DNA of 64,000 nucleotides from Pyrus communis (taxonomy: Eukaryota; Streptophyta; Magnoliopsida; Rosales; Rosaceae). The translations under genes were made by a program, and so were the position numbers. A model generated the notes under the pieces. It was not told the origin of the DNA. It saw only the letters and a list, made by a program, of their open reading frames with translations, and searched no databases. Below, piece after piece: positions 11,701 to 24,861 of this stretch. Position 1 is the stretch's first letter. Every line of letters starts with the position of its first letter. The stretch spans positions 20,317,989 to 20,381,988 of the forward strand of contig NC_084817.1 of assembly GCF_963583255.1 (NCBI RefSeq). Reading direction: 5' to 3'.

Positions 11701-14700
11701 TTTTATAAAATTCATGCTAATTTTATGTTTCTTAGTTTCTATTAGTTTATTATGACTTTATGATGTGAATTAGAGAAATAATAATAATAGTCAAATATTT
11801 GATTGCTTGCCATGCTTGCTTGATTGTTTGACAAAGTATTATATTTTACATATAGGAAGTATTATAATAATTTTAGGTAACGTGAGGCGATAGCCTCACG
11901 CCTATCACCTAGGCAAGGCTATCCATGAAATGCCTTGGCTTCGCCCCTTCGCCTTTGCCCTTTAAAAAGATTCAGAGAAAGTAAGTGCTCTCTGTTAAAC
12001 CATGAGATTTACATCCAAAGGCTTTGAATGTGCTATGTTTCCTCTTAAATTGCTTGGTGATTGGACACTCCTCCGTATATTTGTTACAAAGTAATAATGC
12101 AAACGAACAAGAGAAGAACAATATTTGATTTTCACCTCAATGGCTTCAAACAAGCATTCACAAGCATCACCCTAATTTATAAACACTGTAATTATGTTTT
12201 CAATAAGAAAAAACAAAGTATGAACACAACCAGGTGGTGGGCAGTACAATTTAAAAATTAAAGATGTTAGGGCTGCGTATCAGATATACAAAATTCACAT
12301 GCCACATCAAGGATTTCAACAAAGTAAACGGTAGAATTTAAAAGACTTATTGAAATTAAGCAAAAACAAAAGACAAAGTAGACCACTTACAAAGTTGGAA
12401 AACTTGGTTATTTTGAAAGGGCTGAAATGAACAGGAGCTTCTGCCAAAAAGAGCTCCAAATAGTGGAGTAAAAACAGGCCACAATCGAACGAATTTTCCT
12501 GTTGCGGTAGCTAATAAGAACACGAACCAGTGTCAGAAGTTCTAACATTTTACCATCAGGAAAAACTATTCAACACTTCTTTATCTAAAACCACAAAAAA
12601 AAAATGAGGGAGCGAAAGATAAAACTTTACAGTGACAAAAATATGTCATTTAATTGTACAAAGAGAGCATATATCTATTGCAGGAGCTCAAAGACAGAAT
12701 GATCACAAATGATGATGCACATGTGCAAGCTATTCCATTCATCTGATATATATTTATAAAAGATTTAGGCCAAAAGGGAAAGAACATTTTAGTAGTTTTT
12801 ATTGTTACAAAACAATCAATTTGCCGTACTGCATCTAGAACTTAACCTATAATGACTTAGCGCATATACTTGAATACCAGACTATATACTAATTCGACCC
12901 CATAAAAATAAAAGACAATCTTAACATCCACAAATTTCTTTGTATATTCTTCTTTTTATATTTAAAAAAAGGTGGTTTCAAGATAGTAATGCCCTTCACT
13001 AAGAAAACAACTTACATGGAACAAGTACACCGCCCCCTGGCATCCCGTGCCAATGAAGCAAGGACATTTGGACAAAAATTTACCCAAGTAGTAGCAGTTT
13101 TTATTAAGACAAGAACGGTAGCATTTATATATGATACTTCAAATTATCTCTACCCCAGAGTGTCCTATGAAATCATTCTTCCATGTGGCCTATGAAATCA
13201 CAAGGGTAGTAAGCATACACAACAATATGGTCATAAGAATACAATATGCCCATATAATACAGATTCTTTATTGTTTCCCCTCTCTAAAACTGTTACATAC
13301 GACTGGAGCAATACCTCAAGTGAGACAAATCGCAGGTTGTGAAACTTTGATGAGATTTCTTCAGATGTCTCCTTTTTCCTTTCTTTCCACTCTTCCCACA
13401 GATAACTATCATTTCAAGATCAAACTTTGATGTCACAATTTAGAATATCTAAGTTCTGAAGTTGTATTAAAGAGTGTATATGCCATTCAAAACCCCCAAG
13501 TGCTGAATACCCTATTCCAAGATCAAACCATCAAACACAAACATAAAATATCCCATATCATCCCATAAAAATAGAAAAATATGTCTACTGACTTGAGAAT
13601 TGTCCAAGTGTCTCCTTCCCCCTCCCAAAAAAAAGAAACTTCAACCTAACCTAATGCTTGTATTACCATCCAATGGTTATATCGCAATAGCCAGACTGTT
13701 ACTAATATCATCAAGTTTTCATAAATAGAATATCAAGAGTCGAGCATGAGCGATTAGAAGTATTAAAAAAATTAACTGTAAAAGCTAATAGATACCTTTG
13801 AATTAGATTTTTCAGACCCGTATGACTTCCTTTGATAGAATCCATGTGTATAATACAAGGTACTTTAAGTGAATTTCCTGATTCTCCATCTGAACATGGA
13901 AAAAGTATATAAATGACAGGATGAAGAAGAGATGAGATGCACATTGCGCAATCAAAGAGAAACTTACCATTATGTTTAGGCACTTCACCAAGATGGCATA
14001 TGACTATTAGGCTCCAGTGTAGACTGACAATTAAAGCACAAAAGCTACGTATCAGCACCCCAGTAAATTGAGCTTATTACAAAGGCAAAAAGTTTGGTCA
14101 AGGGATCATACTTGAAGTTTATAGGAATGAAGATGTAATCCCTTTCAAATAAATCCACTTTCCTCGTCCATTTACGAACTCGTTGAAAAGCAGCTCTGCC
14201 ATCGGAAACACTGGATGGATCTTTGTCCAGGTCAGCCAGCTTCCGAAAGAAAAAACTATTGAAAAAGTGGAACCTATGCCTTTTCTCAGGCTGAATCTGA
14301 TTCTTCAGATACCTGTCAATAGAGTATATTTTAAAAGGTGAATTATAAAATTTTCAAAACCTACAATCACATTATAATTCTAAGTACTAATAAAGGCAAT
14401 AGCAATTAGCATTAGCCTTGTCGGAGGTTAGCATCATCTTTTGGTAATTAACAAATATTATTTATTACATTTTCAAACGCTGTTTCAAACTTCAAAGGAT
14501 TAGTATTTCAAAGATCTTAAATCATTACATGATGGAGTCTAATTATCATGTCTTTAAATTCATTAACAGTTCATAAATTGAAGAATCATCAAAATTAACA
14601 GTTTCTCAACGCTTTCGTCTACGATTTTGGTGATTATATATCAACTTACTTGAAATATATTATTTATTTATATACTCAGGGAAAAAAAGGTCTAGCAATT

Positions 14701-17700
14701 TAAAAGTTCCTAAAACACAAGCCCAAGGGTTTCATTGAGGATAGCGAGGATATTGATGGTAGAGAAGATTGATCCAGTGTTGGACTAACCAGATGAAAGA
14801 ATGACTAAATAAAGATAAATTTGGGAAATTATGGGCCAGTTTGATAACCATTTCATTTTTTGTTTATAGGATTCATATTTTCTTCATAAAGATAGAGGAA
14901 ATCTCTATGGAGGAATGAGGAATAAAGAAGGGTGGATGAAGGGTGGAGGAAAAAGTAAGTAGCAATAATTAGAAAAGAAAACCTACTAAAAATTGTTTTC
15001 AGTTTTCAGTTTTTGATTTTCACTTTGTGTACTTTGTTCCACTTTTTTCCAACCATCCTTCCTCCAGCTTTGCTCTTACCTTTTTTCCCCTGTATTTCAC
15101 CTTTATTCCTAACAAATAAAAAAAGAAAACTAAAACCTGAAAATAAAAAGGTTATCAAACGGGCCAAGTTGCTTGTAAAACTAAGTTGCTCTACTTGCTG
15201 ACCCTTAACAACAAAATGATTATTAGTATGTGATTATTGGTAATTTTTTATATTAAGGTATGCAAGAGTCACTTGAACACATATAAATACGAAATTAGCT
15301 TTATTTATTAGTAAAATCATGAATTTATCAGTAGTTATATTTTCCCTTTTGAATGATTAAGAAGAACTAAGCAATTAAAAAAAAATCCATACAAAACAAT
15401 GTACTTTAATGAACACACTTGGTTCTCATATCTCCTGCTTGAGACCAAGGAAAGGGATGTTACCTCCTAACATTTTTAATTTCTTTTGACCTTAAACTCT
15501 TATTAATAAAACTGACAAAACCAAGTCCCAGATAATGATAGCCATGCATAATGGAACTAAGTATTTAGAATCCCAAATCATGCAAGTCTTTAATATAAAG
15601 ATTATAAATTATGCATGTGAGGTTATCCACGCAAGCTTACTTGATATAGAAGTCAATAATTGTATCATTAATAAATGTCTCTGGCTGTAAGAGATCAACA
15701 TCTCTCTTGCTTATGGAAACAGCATCTGAGTCCCCTTTCGGATATACAACATCTTCAAAAGGCTCATCAAAACTGTATAGCATCTCAAATATGTTTAGAA
15801 AACATCATAAAACAACACTGAGAAAGAAATAGAAACTGAACTGTAAACCAAATCAATCATGTTCATTTTCATAGAACCAAACAAGTATTCTACCATTTGG
15901 TATATTACTAAGCAACATAAACACAAACAGTTTCGACCAGAGTCCAACTCCATAAATACTTAATAGTTTTACGGGCAATAACAAAGGGACCACATAAATT
16001 GATTATGCATCTCTTTAAATTGATCCTTCTTTCGTTTGTTGTATGAGTTAAAGAGAAATGGAAAAACTAAATGACTGTTTAGCCGATGATGGATTTTGGG
16101 CCACGGGTATGAGTTAAGTGAAAAAATCATACATGCACATTACATACAGAAATAATTTATTAATTCTTTACACTTGAAAAACAAATCCCATAAATTCAAA
16201 GTGATCAAGAAAGCCTTACAAATGGATTATCTGACACCGAGGAACAAAGAGTTCATAACTTTATCCAATCCTCACCATTTAAGAAAGAAAAGAAAAGAAA
16301 AAAAAAAAATACTAGAAAGCATTACAACTGTAAACAACTAAAGAACTCAAAATGACAGAACAAAGAATCTGAAAACAAAGAAAGGAAAAGGAGGGTTAAG
16401 GAAACATCATTTAACTACTAATAATACAGAAAGCAATATAATTTGTGTCATCATAGTTACAGAGAAAAGGAACTAGGACCACTTTAACTCACTTCGGAAA
16501 ATGATGCCTCTGCCCAATTGAATCGTCCTCATCTGTTTCCATGCCCATGCTACTTGTATCAAAATGGGAAAAAATATAAATTTAAGATTGTGCAGTACTA
16601 CTGAAGTAAAATGAATTGATACAACAATACATCATACACAGAACTGGTACAAATTTACAGTTGTGGCAAATAATTCACCAAGGAAAAATACATTGTGAAC
16701 CAAACAATTACGTTGCATTTCTAAGCCAGATATATGTGAATGAACAAACAAAAATTTTACAAAAATGTACGGTTGAACCATTCCTTTTTTATTCTTTTTA
16801 AAAGTATGGTCGAACCAATCTAATTTGCAAACCACTAAAAACACACGCAATACTTATCACCACAGCAGTACATCATCCCTGTAAAGAGGGAAAACGACTG
16901 GACACTATGCCCGGTCCACAGCAACACAGCAGCATGGTTGAACAGATAATGTATAAATTAAATGCATACAAACTCAGCACTAATATAAATAGAGAACAAA
17001 GCTCTAAACCAAGAGCCTTAAAACTAATAGATTTAATGTTTACTGGGTTTTTTCAGCACCAATTCTTATAATAAAAACGCAAGCTGGATGGTTCACTTCA
17101 CACTATTACTTAGAAGTTCTAAATTCAAGAGTGGACATCAGATGTCTCTCACAGCAATCCCTTTTGCTACTGAACTATGTATCCCCTTAAATCTGTCATT
17201 GTCATCCCCCAAAATGCCATTTAGTTCATTTCATCCTAACACTAAAGCCTTTGAAAACACAAAAAAGGATTTTATGATCTTGATGAGATTGAATTTCATT
17301 GCACTGACAAAGCGCAATTCTTAAATCAGATTACATTGACCATTCCTTGGATATTGTTTTAGATAAGTAGTCTGTAATTTGTGTATGTTTGTGGCTATAC
17401 TTTTGTTGATGTTGGTACAAATGAGAGTAAAGAGAAAATATGGAACTTTAAATCAAGTTAAGACTATAAAAAGCATATCCAACGTATTAAATTACAGTAA
17501 TCAAACATCATGTGCAGAACTGAAAGCCTGAAACTAGGATTCCTAAACACATAATACCCTACTCTATCTGAAGTAATGAAAGCAGAGTGTCCAATGCTGT
17601 TCCTTTCATAAAATTATCAAATATTGCCTTTCTACAGAAAAAGAAAAAGGAATTACCCAAAAGAAACATATTGTCATTTCATTTCCAACATTCAACACAA

Positions 17701-20700
17701 ATATAATTACAGTCATACACCACGTAATTAGATAGAAAAAGAAGCAGTACTATTAAGAGTATAGGCCATCAAATCATACAGCTACTTGGCATAAAGCTTT
17801 GAACATAAAGAAATACAAATTACATTTTGTATTAACCAATGAAACATAAACAAACTTACTCATGCAAAACCCATGAATAGATATATTTTGCATTCAAAGA
17901 CATTATCCTTTGCTGTTGCTCGAACCAGTTGGGTTCAACAATTGCAATCTTCAACTCTTCAGTGCCTAGGAGAAGTTTAGGTAGCAGATAATGCCCAAAA
18001 AATAAAAAAATAAAAAAAAAGAGAGAAGCCACACTCAGCTTAAGAGTTTCAAGTCCCAAAAGGACAATAAAACTAGTTGGGACAGAATTTAACCCACACA
18101 CTGTTCAAAAAAAGGATTAAAAATCCAGAACTTTATTTTCTTTTCTGAATTACAAAGAAGCACATATTCTCATATGACACATACTACTTGCTAAAAGTAA
18201 TCTGCCGTGCTGAAAGATGCCTCATTAATACTTGGATTACAAAGTACTAGTCTATCTTACTTATAACACTTGGGTCACAAATATTTTCCAGTCACACATA
18301 TGACTACATAGAGTGTCCTCGCCATAAGACTTTCTATATAATGTATACACAACATTTAACCCGAAACCCTCTTTATCAGTGTCCTAGCTTCATAGCTCAA
18401 ACATCATAGAATGAGATCTGAGAGCTTGCATAGAACCAGAGTGAAAATTGACCAAACTTTTTCAGAAGGATCACATTAGTTTTGACAAGTGAACAGCAAG
18501 TTAAATAATCTACCCATAAAAAATCTGGTGGAATTTCAAGAAAGAGAAGTCTCCCAAAATACACTTGCAGCACCAATCTCACTAAATGAATTAAAAAACC
18601 AACAAAAAGAAAAGAGCTTGTTAGTAAAAGTGCACTGACCAGAAGTATTGGGTGCACTATCATCTTCCGTGGCATCCTTTGATACAACACGAAGTTTTAT
18701 CATGACAAATTCAACCTGAATGCAGTATAATAAACTGTTCATATTCAATACCAAGTATATATAGTAATTGGTGACATCCAATAGGAGAGTTTCAGGACTC
18801 ACTTTTTTAAACCACTGACACTCTACATCAATGAGATCACCAACTTCCCATTCAAAACTAAAGTTTCCAGGGCATTCGGATGTTGAACCACAGATTTTGA
18901 TGCAACCGGGAGAAAAGGTTAACCGAGGTTCTGTACAATAACTATCCCGATATATAACATAATCAGGATAAAGAACAACCGTCATATTTATATTATCCTG
19001 CAGATTATGCAACAGTATAAAAGTCACAATTAAAAACCTTCTAAAAGTGGATTAACAAAATATTAAGAAATCTGCACCATAAAATAAAAATGGTATAGAA
19101 AACTTATTTAGAAGGTAAGTAACATTATATTTGCTTATTTATTTTGCTGCATTACACTTATTCAAAGAATAGATAGTCTCCCTCACCACAAGATGCCCTG
19201 ATGGTGCATACTTCTGGGTTACCTTACACATGCCTTTAATAGCTCACCAACTATTCTTTGTATTTGTGACATGAAACAAAAAAGTACCCAATACTCACCT
19301 AAACTACCCATTACACTACTCAGAATATGAATATCCCACAAACAACCCCACTTTCTTTCTTGACACTTATTTTGTTTAACCATCAACATGAACTTTCACT
19401 TCTTTATTTTTTCTGTTTTTGTAACCCCAAATATGTAGTTATGCAAGGAGCAATCTCACATGTATTGGACGGCTAATAAAAGAGAAAAGAGATTACCATT
19501 TCCAAATCACCATAGCAATGATACGGTTTATATGTACCCAAAGAATCTGAAAGTGAACAACAAATAATAGTAAGAACACCAAGATGCATGACAGAAATGA
19601 CTTAGGAAGGCACAAACTAAAGATTAGCAGCCCTCCAATTAACAAGGAAATACCGTCATCCTCTTCAATTTCAGAAGCAGGACTTGATGGAGAGTCACTC
19701 GTGCTTTCATCAGCATCTAAAATCACATCAATTGGGTCATTCTGAAAAGAAAAAAAAATTCAGAAAGCATAATTTTGATAGTTAATCTCTCCATTAAGGA
19801 TATACTTCAGCAGATATATGACAGTTGACGTACACTGGACGGAGACACCGCGAGGGCAGAGTGTAACTGGCTTTTCCATGAAGATGATGACATAGCATTT
19901 GAACCTCTTCTCTCTGGCTCAGAAACAGGACTTCTTGATCCATGACTATCTAATTTGGAATCAGAGTGTTGTTCATGACTCAAACATTTGAATTGTGGTG
20001 CAGCGTCCAATTCCATATACTCTATCTTGGTAGCAAGGCTCTCTTCAATTGTTCCCACGGGGGAATATGAAATAGCATTATCACAACAATGATCTTGGTC
20101 AACTGAATCAACATCTACACAAGGTATGCTGCCGATATCTTTTGATTCAAGTTTGGCTCCCTGCGCAACTAGAAACATATTTAGATGAATTAGTATACTT
20201 TATAGCTGACACTGATGATACACAAACCATTTTCATTTTTCAGCTAACAGAGAAAAAGAAATATAAACACCAACAACAACATATCAACAAGACTCAGGGC
20301 AACATCTTGCTACTAACAACCACATTGTTCATGAAAGGGTGCAAAAGGGAGATATAAATGTGCGGTACATTCCAACTGATGACAAGTTGCAGAGATTCTG
20401 ACAAAAGGGGTTCATAGTCCTGTATTTTTTAAACACTGTTCCAATCTCAAACTGGGATTCTGCAGTTGAGATTGAGGGGGAGTGTTGACAGATGTCAGAA
20501 GATTAGTGGCTGGATTGGTACATCAACCAAAACCGGAATAACCAACACGTAAATCAGCATTTTTACAAAAAGGTGCGAAACCTTTGTAAACAGGAGATTG
20601 GAATGCAGATTTGACATACAAACGGGACCTGACAACAATGTTACATATTTACCAGATTATGCAAATACGGAACTGTAAGTAGCCTACTGCATACAAAGTG

Positions 20701-21430
20701 ATTATTAATGGTCAAAGGTTACCATATATAAAACTAGGATTACTGGAAGATCCGTCTGTAAATACCTAGTTCTTTCAAACATATATCCAACTCCGCCAAA
20801 AAATCTCTACCTCTTTCTACGATATGATCAACCTCAATTTACAGATTAGACAATGCAGTTAACTCAGACATCAACCGCCATATTATTAAAATTTTCAACA
20901 TACAAAGATAATTTTTAGTATGAGACAGTAAACAGATCCCACATGTTAGTACAAATTTGTTATATAAACAATAAACCTGAAGAACAATTAACCAGCAACT
21001 CAAAAAAACTACTTAATCCTACACGAATGATTAGCTTATCGATAAAGATCAACTCCAAACAGGCCAAATTTCCATCATAGCTCAAAGCTAACGTAGTAAC
21101 AATTTCCCAACGATCGATTATCATAGCAGCAAGTGCCAAAGTTGTAATTCGAAGCATTAACATAAAAATTCAGACAAAATTATTGCACTTTTATTCATTT
21201 CACACCAGATTATTTTCCCACGGATTCTCGGCAACCAAACACAGAAGTCTAGCTTACTAATTTTAGACATTGCGGAAAGCAAACGTACCATTCTGGAGAA
21301 AATCGTACTTGAAATTCGGATTCGTATCGAGGCTAGGGTTTTTTAACTTGCCAAAATATTTCCCCTGGACCGATTCCGAGTGGTCGTCCTCCTCGCTGAA
21401 GTCGAAGACTTCGAGACCGCTAGTCTTCAT
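8757..21430 (-). CDS. ULP2-type SUMO protease (ubiquitin-like-specific protease 2A/2B-like)
   Basis: This encodes a C48 cysteine protease expected to remove SUMO from nuclear proteins. Sixteen exons are visible in coding order: 21430-21289, 20168-19834, 19741-19654, 19546-19497, 18997-18803, 18715-18640, 17965-17860, 16552-16493, 15772-15641, 14312-14112, 14023-13968, 13889-13796, 13405-13315, 12510-12391, 11055-10630 and 9878-8757. They total 3294 nt (1097 residues plus stop). The first ATG, at 21430, begins MKTSGLEVFDFSEEDD, and residues about 29-37 include KLKNPSLD. The catalytic domain (about 370-580) includes ETFINDTIIDFYIKYL, His464 in LHWSLIVI, Asp497 in IHMDSIKGSHTGLKN, and Gln546 and Cys552 in PQQENSFDCGLFLLHYLELF. 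The long His-Asp spacing fits ULP2 rather than ULP1. The C-terminal third is low-complexity, with Ser-rich sequence and then a 15-residue tandem repeat (852-1020). All introns are GT-AG. Identification is firm, but the 2A versus 2B paralogue is not resolved. Confidence 0.93.
8991..9497 (-). repeat. 45-bp coding minisatellite in ULP2-like exon 16
   Basis: About 12 in-frame units encode a 15-residue repeat with consensus SQDHDKVQDGNENGG (residues about 852-1020). Units vary at several positions: KVH, KVQ and KVL alternate, and the first units are 1-3 residues shorter or longer. The reading frame is kept throughout, so changes in copy number alter only tail length. The units are acidic, polar and rich in Asp, His, Gly and Asn, which suggests a disordered tail. 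Confidence 0.92.
11530..11965. mobile_element. Non-autonomous element remnant in ULP2-like intron
   Basis: This intron segment has short GC-rich ends (GCCCAGCGGGAGTGG, CCTAGGCGCCACC, and later GGCGATAGCCTCACGCC, CACCTAGGCAAGGC) around an AT-rich core that carries ACGACGTCATTTTGGGC. Similar GGCGCTAG/CTAGGC sequence recurs at about 40675-40735 and about 41635-41700. I read it as a dispersed non-coding transposon, family unknown. Confidence 0.4.
14833..15165. mobile_element. hAT-like MITE in ULP2-like intron 9
   Basis: The left end GGGCCAGTTTGATAACC is matched by the right end GGTTATCAAACGGGCC as an inverted repeat with one mismatch. The element is about 333 bp and lies between exons 9 and 10. 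Its interior is AT-rich and non-coding. Class assignment is from the GGGCC-type ends only, and no clear target duplication was found. Confidence 0.6.
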
Positions 21431-21560
21431 CGCGAAGGTAACGGGTTTGGAGTGGAAACTCGGGCGAGTCAAAAATTGACTCGGTGAGTGAGCACAGGGG
21501 GTTGCGAAACTCGGTCAAATCGGAGAGAGAAAGCAATGTGAGAGAGCTGAAGACGAGGGG
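21289..21560 (-). promoter_or_regulatory. First exon, 5' leader and probable promoter-proximal region of the ULP2-like gene
   Basis: The first in-frame ATG on the minus strand is at 21430. An upstream TTG-started extension exists but lacks an ATG. The interval 21431-21560 is purine/pyrimidine-skewed, as in a plant 5' leader. No definite TATA box or transcription start can be assigned. Confidence 0.35.
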
Positions 21561-22037
21561 TTTTGTCTTTGCTTTAAATTTGTAGGTAACCAACCAATCA
21601 GAGAAAACTTCCTTCTCTTTTCATTTTTCTTTTACAATTTTCTATATTTTTTAGAAAAAAAGGTCAATAAAATGTATTTGGGTTGGTGAGTGAATAAAAG
21701 TGAGGACGTTTTGATATAAACGTCTTGTTTTTAAATATTATAGACTAAACATTTATGTTTTTTTGTAAATTTGATTAAACATTTTTCTTACAATTTTGGT
21801 ATTTTAATTTTATTTCATTAGAAGTCTATTCACGTTAGTATTCTTATTTTTCCTCCCATTTTTATGCATCTCTTATTATGATGATTTAAGAATTTTTTTT
21901 TATTTTTTATTAAAATATTTATTTTAGTAAATCAAATAAAATGTAACAAAACTCGTTGTTAGGTACGTTTGGTTATATCGGTACGTTTAACTATAATGGT
22001 ACATTTAGCTACTTGGTACATTTGAATTTTTGATCCA
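21561..22037. other. AT-rich intergenic sequence with GGTACRTTT motifs
   Basis: No gene was seen. Imperfect repeats of a GGTACGTTT/GGTACATTT motif occur from about 21962 to 22037 and reappear right of the Cassandra element (23005-23030 and about 23390-23490). The element therefore appears to have inserted into a degenerate short-motif tract. Confidence 0.45.
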
Positions 22038-22042
22038 TTTGG
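22038..22042. repeat. Target-site duplication, left (TTTGG)
   Basis: The 5-bp TTTGG directly precedes the TGTCACA terminus and is repeated at 22991-22995 directly after the final TGTCACA. This bounds the Cassandra array as one insertion unit. Confidence 0.85.
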
Positions 22043-22125
22043 TGTCACATCCCAGGCCCACTCCACCACCGTAGCACGATATTGTCCGCTTTGGGCTTAC
22101 CATTCCCTCACGGTTTTGTTTTTGG

Positions 22126-22204
22126 GAACTCACGAGCAACTTCCCAGTGGGTCACCCATCATGGGATTGCTCTAACCCCCATCTCGCTTAACTTCGGAGT
22201 TCCC
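22126..22204 (-). repeat. 5S rRNA-like segment in Cassandra LTR 1
   Basis: The reverse complement reads GGAACTCCGAAGTTAAGCG, then GATGGGTGACCCACTGGGAA, parallel to the 3' part of plant 5S rRNA with its internal pol III promoter boxes. Equivalent segments lie at about 22477-22558 and 22809-22890. The match is partial and sits inside an LTR, so this is not an independent 5S gene. Confidence 0.85.
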
Positions 22205-22357
22205 ATAGAACCCGAAGCCAGTGAGCTCCCAAAAGGCCTCGTGCTAGGTAAGGATGGGAATATACATATAAGGATCACTCCTCTAGGCGATGTGGGATAT
22301 TACAATCCACCCCTTTAGGGGCCCGACGTCCTCGTTGGCACACCACGGCCATGGTTA

Positions 22358-22370
22358 GGCTCTGATACCA
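22358..22370 (-). other. Primer-binding site (initiator Met tRNA type), internal domain 1
   Basis: On the minus strand this reads TGGTATCAGAGCC, the common plant tRNA-iMet primer-binding sequence, a few bases from the LTR at 22374. The matching site in the second internal domain (22713-22725) reads TGGCATCAGAGCC, with one substitution. Confidence 0.85.
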
Positions 22371-22990
22371 AATTGTCACATCCCGGCCAGGGGCGGATCA
22401 CTTCCTGGGCCCGCTCCATCACCGTAGCACGATATTGTCCACTTTGGGCTTACCATTCCCTCACGGTTTTGTTTTTGGGAACTCACGAGCAACTTCCCAG
22501 TGGATCATCCATCATGGGATTGCTCAAGCCCCCTTCTCGCTTAACTTCGGAGTTCCTACGGAACCCGAAGCCAGTGAGCTCCCAAAAGACCTCGTGCTAG
22601 GTAGGGATGAGAATATACATATAAGGATCACTCCCCTGGCCGATGTGGGATGTCACAATCCACCCCCCTTAGGGGTCCGACGTCCTCGTCGGCACACACA
22701 CAGTCAGGGTTAGGCTCTGATGCCAATTGTCACATCCCGGCCCGGGGTCCACCACCGTAGCACGATATTGTCCGCTTTGGGCTTACCATTCCCTCACGGT
22801 TTTGTTTTTGGGAACTCACGAGCAACTTCCCAGTGGGTCACCCATCATGAGATTGCTCTAGCCCCCATCTCGCTTAATTTCGGAGTTCCCACGGAACCCG
22901 AAGCCAGTGAGCTCCCAAAAGACCTCATGCTAGGTAGGGATGGGAATATACATTTAAGAATCACTCTCCTAGGCGATGTGGGATGTCACA

Positions 22991-22995
22991 TTTGG
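22991..22995. repeat. Target-site duplication, right (TTTGG)
   Basis: This is identical to 22038-22042 and directly follows the terminal CA of the third LTR. Confidence 0.85.
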
Positions 22996-24861
22996 CTTCT
23001 TGGTACATTTGAATTTTTGGTACGTTTGTTTTCAAAACATAAGTTTTATTACCTTTTGTCCTAATAATGAGGAATTACTTTAATTAATTATTTTTTTAAT
23101 AGAAAGAGTCACTAACAATGTAAAAGTTTAAATTACTTTTATTTATTTATTTTTTTATAGAAAGAGTCATTAATTAACTGACAATAGTCTTTTTGTTAAT
23201 TCAAAATTATATAATTTATTGTTATTATTTAGCATTATCTACAATAATAAGGATTTATCTCTGATCAACTAAAAGTTATTCCAGAGACTTATCTACCAAA
23301 AAAACAAGACTATAGCATTGTGTATGAATCAAACATATTTTAAAACATTCCAAAAGGATGAATATTCATTTTAATATAGTTTAAAATTGGGTACGTTTTA
23401 ATTCGGGGTTGGTACGTTTTCGTTTGACGTTGGTATGTTTTCATTTAATGTTGATAAGTTTCCATTTGGCGTGGGCGTACATTTAAATTCGAAAAGTTTA
23501 AATTTTTAGATTTAAATATAGTTGAAATTATTTAAAATATATAGCAGATATTTAAATGTAAATTAATTTCAATTAATCTGAAGTAGTTCAAGTTTGAGTA
23601 TCTTGATCAAATGTTTCAAAAACTTAATAAAAAAACTCAAAAAACATAAATGTTTAGTCTACAAAAGTCTAAAATGAGGTATCTAATTCTTATTTTATCT
23701 TAAAAGTATATTTAGTCTTATAGGGTTTTTATCATAAATACTCTTTGAAATTAACCCACTCAATCAAAGTGGTTCTTAAAAGTGATTCTTAAAATTGAAA
23801 TTCGATCAATGTAGTCCCTGAATATGAATGTTGAAAATCAATGTCGTCATTCCGTTAAATTTTTGTCAAAATTTATGTTAGTGGCTAACGTGGCATATAT
23901 GTGGGTTCTAATCTAATTAAATATTCCCAATTATTCCAGCTGGTTCTTGCCGAGCCACATCCACCATTGTGAGGTCCAATTCCTCCTTCCGTCTGCTGCC
24001 CAGCTGTTGCCATGTCCACGACATCGAGGCCAGTCATGGTGTTGTTAGGGTACAATTCAATTCAACACTTTGTTTGTTCAAGTTTGATTATGGCAATATA
24101 TCTAAGAAATTATTTCATCGAACGTTTTTTCCCTTGGATCCAAGAATAGTGACATGAACTAAAAGTCCTGTCTAAGTCAATGAATTCACTTCGAATAATC
24201 CTAACAAGTGATGATTTAGACGAGATTCAAAATTTTTGAACCACGAAACGCTTTAGTTGGTTGGTTAATTGGTCACATTTTATTCATGAAAAGGGTTGAG
24301 TTGGTAGTAGGCTGGATACAACAAAGTAATTCTATTAGATTTAATGTACTTATTAGACCTAATAAGTACCTTGTGTTAGAATTGAGAAATTCTATGGGAC
24401 CAATCATAGACACTCTAAAATCCTTTTTCAAACCTGCTCCCATTTCGAATCAGTAGATAGATAAATAAACACATTTCACTACATTGATCATGGACGTTCG
24501 TGTTGACTAAGGGGGTCGAAGACTAAGAAGGGGTTATTTATTAGCCAAACATTATTGATATAGCTTCCAATCTCATAGTCCCCGTGAAAAGGAAAAAGAA
24601 TTTCACGTTCTTCATTTTCAGGAGATGAAGATTAGGAAAATCCTATTAACTGCAGCTTTCTCCAGACCTCCTAGAAAAGCATTTGTATTTAATACATGTA
24701 ATTTTACGTATTCTTACTTTCATGCGAGTATATATATTTAATATAAAATGGTAATTGTATAAAATAAATGTAAGTATTGTAGCCAATTTCCAAATTTTAA
24801 AAGTATTGTTACTCACCTCAGTAATTTATCTCCACACCCACTCTAATGCAATTAATAATAA

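Larger units (their letters stand above)
22043..22990 (-). mobile_element. Cassandra-type TRIM retrotransposon with three LTRs
   Basis: Three LTR-like units lie at 22043-22304, 22374-22657 and 22728-22990. Each starts TGTCACATCCC and ends TGTCACA, except the first, which ends ATTACA. Two internal segments of about 70 bp separate them. Every LTR contains a sequence that on the minus strand resembles 5S rRNA, including AGTTAAGCG (box A-like) and GATGGGTGACC (box C-like), the hallmark of Cassandra. Each internal segment carries a match to the initiator-Met tRNA primer-binding site at the expected edge, read on the minus strand as TGGTATCAGAGCC or a one-base variant. No protein is encoded. The flanking TTTGG duplications are perfect. 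Three LTRs with two internal domains probably arose by unequal recombination. Confidence 0.92.

Noticed and set aside
22126..22890. Independent 5S rRNA gene cluster
   Set aside because: The 5S-like parts are incomplete and sit inside TG...CA-bounded LTRs with primer-binding sites between them. Cassandra explains all of it.
22082..23064. Three similar open frames starting MSALGLPFPHGFVFGNSRAT or close variants
   Set aside because: They fall inside the three Cassandra LTRs, including their 5S-like region, on the strand opposite to the element. Similarity among them reflects LTR repetition, not a protein family.
24060..24660. Possible plastid DNA insertion
   Set aside because: The texture (TTATTTCATCGAACGTTTTTT, GGGGTCGAAGACTAAG) reminded me of plastid spacer DNA, but I could not match it to a specific plastid gene or spacer, so I make no claim. 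A search against a Rosaceae plastome would decide.
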